From NCBI GenBank assembly GCA_013336205.1, contig JAAXUD010000002.1, positions 1-21,911 of the forward strand: 21,911 nt of DNA. The letters run 5' to 3'. Shown piece after piece: positions 1-7,464 of this stretch. The position numbers were made by a program, and so were the translations under genes. Numbering within the stretch: position 1 is the stretch's first letter; each line of letters starts with the position of its first letter. The notes under the pieces are model-generated. The model was not told where the DNA came from. It was given only the letters and a program-made list of their open reading frames with translations, and searched no databases. This stretch comes from Lentimicrobium sp. Lineage in GTDB: Bacteria; Bacteroidota; Bacteroidia; Bacteroidales; Lentimicrobiaceae.

Positions 1-1
1 C

Positions 2-268
2 GGAAGCGGAGCAGGGCAAACCTCCAGGGTGGATGCGTTGAAACACGCTATTGAAAAAGCCAAAGCATTCGGTCTTGATCTGAATGGAGCGGTTATGTCG
101 TCAGATGCTTTCTTCCCGTTTGCCGACTCAGTTGAGATTGCCCACAAGGCAGGAATAATTTCAGTTATTCAGCCGGGTGGTTCAGTCAGGGATGAGGATA
201 CTATTGAGTACTGCAATGAAAACGGCCTGAGTATGGTATTTACCGGAATCAGGCACTTCAGGCACTGA
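2..268 (+). CDS. purH: PurH, bifunctional AICAR transformylase/IMP cyclohydrolase (3' end only)
   Basis: This is the C-terminal end of the bifunctional enzyme that performs the last two steps of de novo IMP synthesis in the cytoplasm: formyl transfer to AICAR, then ring closure. The reading frame is open from the window edge, so the start lies upstream. The visible 88 residues carry the family's C-terminal signature: [12 protein letters not shown], then a [13 protein letters not shown] segment, an [11 protein letters not shown] segment and the terminal FTGIRHFRH. These belong to the AICAR transformylase domain. The stop is at 266-268, and mreB begins 54 bases later on the same strand. purH next to mreB is a common arrangement in Bacteroidota. 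Identification is very secure; only the 5' part is missing because of the window boundary. Confidence 0.97.
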   Translation, partial: GSGAGQTSRVDALKHAIEKAKAFGLDLNGAVMSSDAFFPFADSVEIAHKAGIISVIQPGGSVRDEDTIEYCNENGLSMVFTGIRHFRH

Positions 269-322
269 CAAGGATCTGCTTAGGGCAGAAATTATACACG
301 AAATCTAAGAAATTAATATAAA

Positions 323-1345
323 ATGGGACTTTTCTCCTTCATGACCAAAGAGATCGCTATGGATCTCGGAACTGCCAACACTATTATCATTTATAATGAC
401 AAAGTGGTGGTAGATGAGCCCTCTATCATAGCCATTGAACGCAATACCGGGAAAATTATCGCTGTTGGAAAACGTGCAATGATGATGCATGGCAAAACCC
501 ACGAAAACATAAAGACCATCAGGCCTTTGCGCGACGGGGTCATTGCTGATTTCCAGTCTGCCGAATATATGATCAGGGAGCTAATCAAGATGACCGGACC
601 TACGCGCAGTCTTTTTCCACCTGCACTCAAAATGGTAATCTGCATTCCTTCCGGAATTACCGAAGTTGAAGAACGTGCGGTAAAAGATTCAGCCGAACAG
701 GCAGGAGCCAAGGAGGTAAGACTGATACATGAGCCTATGGCTGCCGCCATCGGTATCGGGATCGATGTACTTGAACCCACCGGAAATATGATTATCGACA
801 TCGGGGGAGGAACCAGCGAAATCGCTGTAATTGCCCTGGGTGGCATTGTGAACAATAAATCTATCCGTATTGCCGGCGACGATTTCAACAACGATATTGA
901 AGAATATATGCGTAAGCAGCACAATATCAACATTGGTGAGCGCACAGCTGAAGCCATTAAAATTAATGTCGGGGCAGCAATGACCGAAATTGACAATCCT
1001 CCACCTGACTATCCGGTTCACGGCCGCGACATGCTCACCGGTATCCCAAAAGAGATTTATGTAAATTACTCAGAGATTGCTCATTGTCTGGATAAATCCA
1101 TATCAAAGATTGAAGCCGCCGTTTTGAATGCGCTGGAAATGACGCCTCCGGAACTTTCAGCCGATATCTACCGCACCGGAATCTATCTGGCTGGTGGTGG
1201 TTCAATGCTGCGTGGTCTCGACAAGCGTATTCACCTGAAAACAAAATTACCTGTTCATGTTGCTGAAGATCCATTAAGGGCCGTAGCAAGGGGAACCGGT
1301 ATTGCGCTGAAGAATTTCAATAAATTTACATTCCTAATCAAGTAA
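323..1345 (+). CDS. mreB: Rod shape-determining protein MreB
   Basis: MreB is the bacterial actin homologue. It forms membrane-associated ATP-dependent filaments that direct lateral cell-wall synthesis. The 340 residues match the family's usual length. Actin-fold signatures are visible in order: phosphate-1 loop DLGTANT at residues 14-20, EPMAAAIG near 137-144, phosphate-2 loop DIGGGTSE at 159-166, GERTAEAIK near 205-213, and the adenosine-binding AGGGSMLRG at 290-298. The N-terminus (MGLFSF then MDLGTANT) fits the usual Bacteroidota MreB start, so I kept the first ATG. mreC follows after 45 bases and mreD after that, forming the mreBCD unit. No penicillin-binding protein 2 or rodA gene follows mreD here. 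Confidence 0.97.
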   Translation: MGLFSFMTKEIAMDLGTANTIIIYNDKVVVDEPSIIAIERNTGKIIAVGKRAMMMHGKTHENIKTIRPLRDGVIADFQSAEYMIRELIKMTGPTRSLFPPALKMVICIPSGITEVEERAVKDSAEQAGAKEVRLIHEPMAAAIGIGIDVLEPTGNMIIDIGGGTSEIAVIALGGIVNNKSIRIAGDDFNNDIEEYMRKQHNINIGERTAEAIKINVGAAMTEIDNPPPDYPVHGRDMLTGIPKEIYVNYSEIAHCLDKSISKIEAAVLNALEMTPPELSADIYRTGIYLAGGGSMLRGLDKRIHLKTKLPVHVAEDPLRAVARGTGIALKNFNKFTFLIK

Positions 1346-1390
1346 AGCCGGAGGTTCCACAGGCCGGTCAACCTTTTGCCCTGAACGCCT

Positions 1391-2221
1391 ATGCGATATA
1401 TTCTGGCATTTATCTGGAGGTATAAAGTCTTCTTTCTCTTCCTGGTACTTGAAGGTTTTTCAGTTTTACTTATTGTGAACAGAAGCTACTATCAGCGTTC
1501 TGTTATTACCAATGCCACTGCTGGTTTTACAGGAGGCATTTTTACTGCATGGTCTGATATCACAGCCTATTTTAAGCTAAAGCAGGAGAATGAACGCCTC
1601 TCCAATGAAAACGCCAGGCTTTGGCAAAGACTTACCGAAAGCCAGCTAACCAACGATACCACCACCAAAAGGGTTATAGATACGCTGCGCGGACAGCAAT
1701 ACACCTATTCGGTAGCCAGGGTCATCAGCAACTCCACTACGCTGAGGAACAACTATATTATGCTGAATAAGGGCAGGCGCCATGGCATAAAAAGGGATAT
1801 GGCCGTTTTTAATCCCAATGGGATAGTAGGAACGGTTGTAAGTGTTTCGGAAAATTTCAGTTGGGTAATGTCGATGCTCAACAAACACACTAAGGTAAGC
1901 GCCCGCATCAACCGATTAAATCAGATGGGAACCATTGTGTGGAATGGCGGAAGTCCGGCTATAGGTACCCTGCTGGATATCCCGGCCCACGTAAAGGTTA
2001 AAATTGGTGATACCATCTCCACCAGTGGGTTCAGTCATATTTTCCCGGAAGAAATCATGGTGGGAACCGTAGAGAAAATTCACGTTGAAAGCGGTGAGCA
2101 TTTTTATACGATAGATTTCAGGTTCTCGGCCGACCTCAATAGCCTGCGTTATGTGTATATTGTAAGAAACCTGCTGAGAGAAGAGCAGATTGAACTGAGT
2201 AAAAGTATTATCGATGAATAA
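1391..2221 (+). CDS. mreC: Rod shape-determining protein MreC
   Basis: MreC is a bitopic inner-membrane protein that couples MreB filaments to the periplasmic elongation machinery. The 276-residue product has a short basic N-terminus, one membrane segment at about residues 12-30, and a coiled-coil stretch at about 60-85 rich in K, E, N and L (QENERLSNENARLWQRL). A beta-rich periplasmic domain follows, with the typical GIKRDMAVFNPNGIVG and later VGTVEKI segments. This is the standard MreC layout. The 3' end overlaps mreD by 8 bases, which implies translational coupling. The assignment rests on architecture, recognisable segments and position between mreB and mreD. Confidence 0.94.
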   Translation: MRYILAFIWRYKVFFLFLVLEGFSVLLIVNRSYYQRSVITNATAGFTGGIFTAWSDITAYFKLKQENERLSNENARLWQRLTESQLTNDTTTKRVIDTLRGQQYTYSVARVISNSTTLRNNYIMLNKGRRHGIKRDMAVFNPNGIVGTVVSVSENFSWVMSMLNKHTKVSARINRLNQMGTIVWNGGSPAIGTLLDIPAHVKVKIGDTISTSGFSHIFPEEIMVGTVEKIHVESGEHFYTIDFRFSADLNSLRYVYIVRNLLREEQIELSKSIIDE

Positions 2222-2723
2222 TTACGGGAAAGATATCCTTCGGTTTTTCGTGTTAATAGCCCTGCAGGTGCTCTTGCTCGACCATATTAACCTGGGCGGG
2301 TATATCAATCCGAGTTTATACGTATTTTTTATTTTGCTATTGCCCTTCGAAATCCCGGGATGGCTGCTGCTTATTTTGGCTTTCCTGATTGGGCTTGGTG
2401 TTGATGTTTTCAGCAACTCAACCGGACTCCATACGGCAGCTGCTGTTTTTATGGCTTATATCCGGCCCTGGGTTATCAGGAAAACCGGAGCTCCTGCCGA
2501 TTACGAAGGCAACCTTAAACCAGGAATCGCCGACATGGGGTTCCGCTGGTTTTTAACCTATGCAGCTATACTTATTTTTGCTCATCAACTTGCCCTGGCG
2601 CTCCTCGATTCATTCAGGGTTGCCGAAGCCGGATTAATAACAATCAGGCTTGCACTGAGCACTGCTTTTACCCTCGTCCTGGTTATTATTTCGGAATACC
2701 TTTTCATGCACCGGAGAAAATAA
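2214..2723 (+). CDS. mreD: Rod shape-determining protein MreD
   Basis: MreD is the small polytopic inner-membrane partner of MreC in the elongasome. The 169-residue product is almost entirely hydrophobic, with about five predicted membrane segments (for example residues 9-25, 30-46, 50-66, 105-125 and 142-162), and ends in a short basic tail (MHRRK). Sequence conservation in this family is low, so the call depends on length, hydrophobicity and position: its ATG lies inside the last codons of mreC, giving an 8-base overlap. In many Bacteroidia the next genes are the PBP2 and RodA genes. Here the gene is followed by 77 bases and an unrelated lipoprotein gene with its own promoter-like element. 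Confidence 0.88.
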   Translation: MNNYGKDILRFFVLIALQVLLLDHINLGGYINPSLYVFFILLLPFEIPGWLLLILAFLIGLGVDVFSNSTGLHTAAAVFMAYIRPWVIRKTGAPADYEGNLKPGIADMGFRWFLTYAAILIFAHQLALALLDSFRVAEAGLITIRLALSTAFTLVLVIISEYLFMHRRK

Positions 2724-2767
2724 ACATTCCCCTTTCCCGTTTTACTCCTATTGTTTGCGTATTTGAC

Positions 2768-2775
2768 TACTTTTG
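2768..2775 (+). promoter_or_regulatory. Candidate -7 element for the TlpA-like lipoprotein gene
   Basis: TACTTTTG matches the Bacteroidota housekeeping -7 consensus TAnnTTTG exactly and lies 25 bases before the ATG at 2801. No TTG is found 19-21 bases upstream, so the -33 element is weak or absent. It would separate this gene transcriptionally from mreBCD. The call is based on motif and position only. Confidence 0.4.
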
Positions 2776-2800
2776 GCTCTTCAATCAATAAACTTTAGCA

Positions 2801-3901
2801 ATGAAAAAAATACTCTTCTACATTATGGCGGTGGTGGTTATAAGTGCCTGCACGAGTCGTAAAGCCAACGAATTTATTATTAATGGTGAAATTAACGGTG
2901 ATTTCGCCGGCAATGTTTACCTTCAGCAAAGCAAGGACGGACAGTTTGAGACCCTTGATTCAGTTGTAGTTAAAAATGGCAGGTTTACTTTTAAAGGAAC
3001 GCTTGAATCGCCCGACATGTATTACATCGGAATAGATGAAAGCCGCTTTGTCGGATTTTTTAACGAAGCAGCCGACATCAATATTGCTTTTCACATCGAT
3101 AGTGTTATGTCGCCGGTTGTGACTGGTTCAGAATCTGATAAAGTTTACCGCGTTTATCTGAAAAAACAGGATCAGCAGCGCTCAGAAGAGATTAGTGTTT
3201 ATTCAGCCTACAACGAAGCAAGCCGCATTAACGATACTACTAAAATGAAAGAGATTGAAGCGTCTCTGGATGCCCTGGATGCAAAACAGAAGGAAGAAAT
3301 CATGGCATTCATCAGTGAAAACGCATCTTCTTTTGTTGCACCCTACGTTGCCATGCGTCACTCTTACCAGTTTAACCTTCAGGAGCTTGAAAGCCAGATG
3401 GCCGGCTTTGGGGGAAAAGTAAAAGAATCATCTTATGCGAACATGCTGGCAGAGCGGATTGCAGTGCTACAGAATGTAGAAATTGGTAAAACAGCGCCTG
3501 ATTTTACCATGAACGATCTGAATGGGAATCCACTAAGCCTGTCGCAATTAAAAGGGAAAGTAATTCTTGTTGATTTCTGGGCATCCTGGTGCGGTCCCTG
3601 CCGAAAGGAAAACCCCAATGTGGTAGCTGCCTACAATGAATTTAAAGACAAGGGTTTCGATATCCTTGGTGTTTCTTTCGACAAAGACAAGGCCTCCTGG
3701 GAAAAAGCCGTACAGGATGATAAACTCACCTGGAATCATGTGTCAGACTTGCAATACTGGAGTAATGCTGCAGGCAAGCTTTACGGAATTATGTCAATTC
3801 CGGCCAATGTGCTCCTCGATAAAGACGGAAAAATCATTGCCAAAGACCTTCGCGGTGAAGCCCTCAGGAAAAAACTGGCTGAAGTGCTTGGTGCGGTATA
3901 A
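2801..3901 (+). CDS. Lipoprotein thiol-disulfide oxidoreductase (DUF4369 plus TlpA/thioredoxin domain)
   Basis: This 366-residue protein is a probable periplasm-facing lipid-anchored thiol-disulfide reductase of the TlpA/ResA type common in Bacteroidota. A lipoprotein signal peptide ends in a lipobox (ISAC) with the lipidated cysteine at residue 17. Residues ~25-120 resemble the beta-rich DUF4369 domain (FIINGEINGDFAGNVYLQ; VVKNGRFTFKGTL), followed by a charged helical region. From about residue 226 a thioredoxin-fold domain starts (GKTAPDFTMNDLNG). It contains the redox motif WCGPC at 263-267 and a conserved cis-proline region (MSIPAN, P334). Such proteins reduce disulfides, often on apocytochromes, but the actual substrate cannot be read from the sequence. 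The gene stands alone, convergent with tadA across a palindromic element. Confidence 0.9.
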   Translation: MKKILFYIMAVVVISACTSRKANEFIINGEINGDFAGNVYLQQSKDGQFETLDSVVVKNGRFTFKGTLESPDMYYIGIDESRFVGFFNEAADINIAFHIDSVMSPVVTGSESDKVYRVYLKKQDQQRSEEISVYSAYNEASRINDTTKMKEIEASLDALDAKQKEEIMAFISENASSFVAPYVAMRHSYQFNLQELESQMAGFGGKVKESSYANMLAERIAVLQNVEIGKTAPDFTMNDLNGNPLSLSQLKGKVILVDFWASWCGPCRKENPNVVAAYNEFKDKGFDILGVSFDKDKASWEKAVQDDKLTWNHVSDLQYWSNAAGKLYGIMSIPANVLLDKDGKIIAKDLRGEALRKKLAEVLGAV

Positions 3902-3922
3902 CGTACCTTTGAAATTCAAATA

Positions 3923-3958
3923 CAATGTAGGGACATGGCAAGCCGTGTCCCTACATTG
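3923..3958. repeat. Palindromic repeat element, copy 1 (between convergent genes)
   Basis: Arms at 3923-3939 and 3942-3958 form a 17-base-pair stem with one G-U position and a two-base centre. The 28-base core, GTAGGGACA…TGTCCCTAC, occurs again at 10577-10604 with the same length but a different centre. It lies between the stop codons of the TlpA-like gene (+) and tadA (-), so it could act as a bidirectional transcription stop. The stem is not followed by a T-run on the plus strand. The recurrence suggests a REP-like dispersed element rather than an ordinary terminator. Confidence 0.75.
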
Positions 3959-3975
3959 CATTTAATGCCATTCAT

Positions 3976-4422
3976 TTATCTTTTCTTTCTGAAAAACTCA
4001 GACATCAGATTTCCGCACTCATCCGCCAAAACTCCTCCCCTCACTTTCGTTTTTGGATGTAATAAGTTGCCACTGATGGTAGAATAACCACGCTTGGGGT
4101 CTGCAGCGCCAAAGACAATTTCGCCCAACTGAACCCACAACGAAGCGGCTGCACACATTGGACAAGGCTCAACAGTGACATAGAGTGTACATTCCTTCAG
4201 ATACTTACCACCAATATGGTTGGCGGCTGCTGTAAAAGCCTGCATTTCAGCATGCGCAGTTGCATCGTTCAGGGTCTCTGTAAGATTATGCCCCCGGGCG
4301 ATAATCTGGCCATTGCTGACAATTACAGCACCAACCGGCACTTCATCACGGGAAGCAGCTTTTCGCGCTTCCAGAAGGGCTTGCTTCATAAAAAACTCAT
4401 CACTGCGGGCAGTTATATTCAT
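3976..4422 (-). CDS. tadA: tRNA-specific adenosine deaminase TadA (CMP/dCMP deaminase family)
   Basis: This enzyme is predicted to deaminate adenosine-34 to inosine at the wobble position of tRNA-Arg(ACG) in the cytoplasm, an essential decoding modification. The 148-residue length is typical. The zinc-dependent deaminase signatures are both present: HAE at residues 57-59 (zinc ligand His and catalytic Glu) and PCPMC at 86-90 (two zinc-ligand cysteines). PVGAVIV at ~29-35 and GHNLTE at ~44-49 are also typical of TadA. Some Bacteroidota carry paralogues annotated as guanine or nucleoside deaminases, so the exact substrate is a family-level inference. It is convergent with the upstream lipoprotein gene and divergent from the ATP synthase cluster. 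Confidence 0.88.
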   Translation of the reverse strand: MNITARSDEFFMKQALLEARKAASRDEVPVGAVIVSNGQIIARGHNLTETLNDATAHAEMQAFTAAANHIGGKYLKECTLYVTVEPCPMCAAASLWVQLGEIVFGAADPKRGYSTISGNLLHPKTKVRGGVLADECGNLMSEFFRKKR

Positions 4423-4891
4423 AGGCTATTCCGGTTTAAAACCGATTAGTTTAAAGAGTAATAAAGCTACTGTAAATTGATTTCATTTACTATCATCATC
4501 AGGCTTCCAAACACTAAAACCGAATTTATTTTCAGTATAACGCCTGCATGATCCTCTTTCTTTCGATCAGAAGACAAAAATCCAACAAAATCCTTGTTTT
4601 ATCAAAACAATTCAACAGAAAGCTTGTTTAAAGGGTCTGCCTGAGTATGCGAAATCCTTGTGAAATTCAAAACACGATGGAACACAATGATTGCAGAAAC
4701 ACGGCGGGCCATATCAGTGCAATATGCTCCGAAAAATGACTGAAATACCAAAGCGTGAAGTTCGTTGGATTATTAAAAGGATACGTTGTACAATATTTTG
4801 ATCAAATGGAGGATTCAAGGCTAAAATTTACTATAATTGCATTCTTCAAGCGTATTTCGAAAATATAAAAAGCAGCGGACACAAAACAAGC
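4423..4891. other. 469-base intergenic region upstream of the ATP synthase cluster
   Basis: This region separates divergent tadA and atpB. It is A/T-rich, has no convincing open reading frame on either strand and no recognisable atpI or atpZ gene. A 7-base inverted repeat with a 3-base centre (TTGTTTT/AAAACAA) lies at 4594-4610. I found no exact TAnnTTTG element. The closest is TATTTTG near 4794-4800, one base short. The region probably holds the atpB promoter and leader, but I cannot place them with confidence. Confidence 0.6.
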
Positions 4892-6013
4892 ATGAGGACA
4901 TTTTTACTTACATTCACATTTTTGCTCGGCAGTTTTTGGGCCTTTTCGGCAACTCCGCAGCATCAGGAAGCGCAACAACCGCAGCACGAAACTGAGTCTC
5001 ACAGTGAAAAATTCAATGCCGGCAATATGATTATCGATCATATTGTGGATAGTCACGACTGGCATATTGCCTCTTTCGGACACACCCATTTTACTATTCC
5101 GCTGCCCATTATTTTAATTGATGAAGGCAAATTCATTGTTTTTAGTTCTGCTAAGTTTCATCACGGTGAGCAATCCTATAAAGGATATAAAATTGAATCC
5201 GACCGCAAAGCCGGGAAAGGCAAGATTGTAAAAGTAATTAATGGCACAATGGAAACCGATAAAACAGCAGCCAGACCGCTGGACTTTTCCATTACCAAAA
5301 CCGTGGTAGGTATTTTTATCAGCTTTATTTTATTACTTGTGGTGTTTTTTCAGGTTGCCCGGGCTTATAAACGCAATGCCGGACAAGCGCCCAAAGGATT
5401 GCAGTCATTGCTTGAACCTTTGATCCTTTTTGTACGTGATGATATTGCAGAGCCTTCCATTGGCAAGCATTATAAAAAATTCATGCCTTTCCTGCTGACC
5501 TTGTTTTTCTTCATTTTCTTCAGCAATCTTATCGGCCTGTTCCCCTTCTTTCCCGGTGGAGCAAATGTTACGGGAAACATCTCTGTAACCCTGGTTTTGG
5601 CAGTGTTTACTTTTGCCATCACCACCTTTATCGGAAACCGCTCTTATTGGCTGCATATTTTCAATCCTCCGGGTGTTCCCTGGTGGCTTAAATTTCCATT
5701 GCCACTATTGCCACTTATTGAACTTGCAGGCGTTTTTATTAAACCATTCGTATTAATGGTCCGTCTCTTTGCCAATATTACTGCCGGACACATCATTGTG
5801 CTGGGCTTCGTAAGTCTGATCTTTATTTTCGCAAACATGACCCCAATCCTGGGATACAGTGTTTCTCCGGTTTCGGTACTTTTCTCTGTTTTCATCAGCT
5901 TACTTGAACTCCTGGTCGCCTTTATACAGGCCTATGTTTTTACCATGCTATCCGCCCTTTATTTTGGAATGGCAACTGAAGAACATGGTCATGCCAGTGA
6001 AACCGCACACTAG
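4892..6013 (+). CDS. atpB: F0F1 ATP synthase subunit a, with N-terminal secreted extension
   Basis: Subunit a forms the proton half-channels of the F0 motor in the inner membrane. The C-terminal ~235 residues contain the conserved core, including SNLIGLFPF at ~211-219 and the essential arginine in MVRLFANITAGH (R291). The family's usual length is about 220-290 residues; this protein has 373. It begins with a cleavable-looking signal peptide (residues 1-20, ending AFSA) and then ~115 mostly polar, histidine-rich residues before the first F0 membrane helix at ~136-156. Such an extension is known in Bacteroidota subunit a. The tail also ends in a histidine-containing EEHGHASETAH. It opens the atpBEFHAG cluster; atpE starts 42 bases downstream. 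Confidence 0.96.
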   Translation: MRTFLLTFTFLLGSFWAFSATPQHQEAQQPQHETESHSEKFNAGNMIIDHIVDSHDWHIASFGHTHFTIPLPIILIDEGKFIVFSSAKFHHGEQSYKGYKIESDRKAGKGKIVKVINGTMETDKTAARPLDFSITKTVVGIFISFILLLVVFFQVARAYKRNAGQAPKGLQSLLEPLILFVRDDIAEPSIGKHYKKFMPFLLTLFFFIFFSNLIGLFPFFPGGANVTGNISVTLVLAVFTFAITTFIGNRSYWLHIFNPPGVPWWLKFPLPLLPLIELAGVFIKPFVLMVRLFANITAGHIIVLGFVSLIFIFANMTPILGYSVSPVSVLFSVFISLLELLVAFIQAYVFTMLSALYFGMATEEHGHASETAH

Positions 6014-6316
<303 letters not shown>

Positions 6317-6323
6317 TGGTAAA

Positions 6324-6362
6324 TATCCTGCAGGGGTAACGGTTGGTTGCACTTGCAGGATA
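6324..6362 (+). other. Two-part hairpin in the atpE-atpF spacer
   Basis: TATCCTGCA (6324-6332) pairs perfectly with TGCAGGATA (6354-6362). Inside it GTAAC (6336-6340) pairs with GTTGC (6346-6350), with one G-U pair, around a five-base loop and a 3x3 internal loop. No T-run follows, so it is not a standard terminator. It lies 8 bases after the atpE stop and could protect the 3' end of atpE mRNA or attenuate downstream expression, since subunit c is needed in excess. The function is inferred. Confidence 0.5.
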
Positions 6363-6392
6363 ATTTCATGAAAATTAATTAAACAAAACGAT

Positions 6393-6887
6393 ATGGAATT
6401 AGTCAGTCCCGGAATAGGACTCATTTTTTGGATGACGCTTGCCTTTGGGCTGCTGCTGTTTATACTTGGCAAGTTTGTCTGGCCTCCGGTAATGCGGGCG
6501 CTGCATGAACGGGAAGAAGCCATTGAACAGGCACTGCACGAAGCCGACAAAGCCAGAAAAGAGATGGAGGAATTACGCTTCAGCAACGAACAGCTGCTGC
6601 GCGATGCCAAAGATGAGCGCGATGGGATCATGCGTGATGCCCGCAAGGTGCGTGAAACCATTATAGAGGATGCCCGCGTTAAAGCCAATGAAGAAGCTAA
6701 CCGCATCATCGAAAATGCCACCGAGCGCATTCATTTCGAAAAGATGTCAGCCATTACTGAACTAAAAAATCAGATTGCCAATCTTTCAATTGAAATCGCC
6801 GAAAAAATACTTAGGCAGGAACTTTCCAATCCTGATAAAGACAAGGCAATTGTCCAGAAGTCAATCAATGACATTACGCTCAACTAG
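6393..6887 (+). CDS. atpF: F0F1 ATP synthase subunit b
   Basis: Subunit b is the peripheral-stalk protein that holds F1 stationary against F0. The 164-residue product has a single N-terminal membrane helix (about residues 8-28, followed by GKFVWPPVM). A long, highly charged, uninterrupted helical stretch rich in Glu, Lys, Arg and Ala fills the rest, as expected for the dimeric right-handed coiled coil. The segment ISIEIAEKILRQEL near the C-terminus is the conserved delta-binding end. Only one b-type gene is present, so the stalk is probably a b homodimer. The next gene, atpH, starts 5 bases after the stop. Confidence 0.95.
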   Translation: MELVSPGIGLIFWMTLAFGLLLFILGKFVWPPVMRALHEREEAIEQALHEADKARKEMEELRFSNEQLLRDAKDERDGIMRDARKVRETIIEDARVKANEEANRIIENATERIHFEKMSAITELKNQIANLSIEIAEKILRQELSNPDKDKAIVQKSINDITLN

Positions 6888-6892
6888 GCATT

Positions 6893-7450
6893 ATGGACAA
6901 TCCCAGGATTAATTACCGCTATGCAAGGGCCCTGTTTGATCTGGCAAAAGAAAACAATCAGCTTGAACAGGCCAATATCGATATGGCTGACCTTGCCAGG
7001 GTGTGTCGTCAGAATCGTGACTTGCGGATGCTGTTGAAAAGCCCGATTATAATGGGTTATAAAAAAATATCCGTTATCCGCGAAATTTTCGGAAAGACAA
7101 TGGGCAAAGTATCCATTGCTTTTATTGAAATAATCATCCGAAAGAGAAGAGAAGAACACCTCTTTCATATAGCGGAGAGGTTCGGCGATTTGTACCGGAA
7201 AGAAATGAATATTAAAAAAGCAGTCGTTATTACCATTTCTCCGCTATCAGACGAAATGCGAAAAGATCTGCTTGCTGTAATTTCAAAGCAAACAGGTTCT
7301 ACCATAGAGTTGGAAGAAAAAATAGACGCCAGTATTATTGGTGGCATGATTGTAAAGCTTGACGGGATTCAATTTGACGACAGTATTCGTAAAAAACTTC
7401 AGAATCTACGCAGTGAATTTAGTGTAAATACCTTTGTAAGAGACTTTTAA
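6893..7450 (+). CDS. atpH: F0F1 ATP synthase subunit delta
   Basis: Subunit delta links the b-subunit stalk to the top of the F1 alpha/beta hexamer. The 185 residues start with the conserved YRYARALFDLAKE segment of the N-terminal helical domain. The C-terminal half contains the typical EEKIDASIIGGMIVKLDG pattern. Length is normal (about 175-185). The gene is tightly packed, 5 bases after atpF and 14 bases before atpA, consistent with a single transcript. Sequence conservation of delta is generally low, but the two conserved segments and the gene order make the call firm. Confidence 0.95.
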   Translation: MDNPRINYRYARALFDLAKENNQLEQANIDMADLARVCRQNRDLRMLLKSPIIMGYKKISVIREIFGKTMGKVSIAFIEIIIRKRREEHLFHIAERFGDLYRKEMNIKKAVVITISPLSDEMRKDLLAVISKQTGSTIELEEKIDASIIGGMIVKLDGIQFDDSIRKKLQNLRSEFSVNTFVRDF

Positions 7451-7464
7451 AACTTTGTTAACAC

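Noticed and set aside
4594..4610. Inverted repeat TTGTTTT/AAAACAA as an operator or terminator
   Set aside because: Seven A/T-rich pairs in an A/T-rich gap are expected by chance and it does not follow a gene end.
4806..4868. 20-codon open frame with ATG just upstream of atpB (possible leader peptide or AtpI remnant)
   Set aside because: Too short, no ribosome-binding sequence that stands out, and no resemblance to AtpI or AtpZ; expected by chance.
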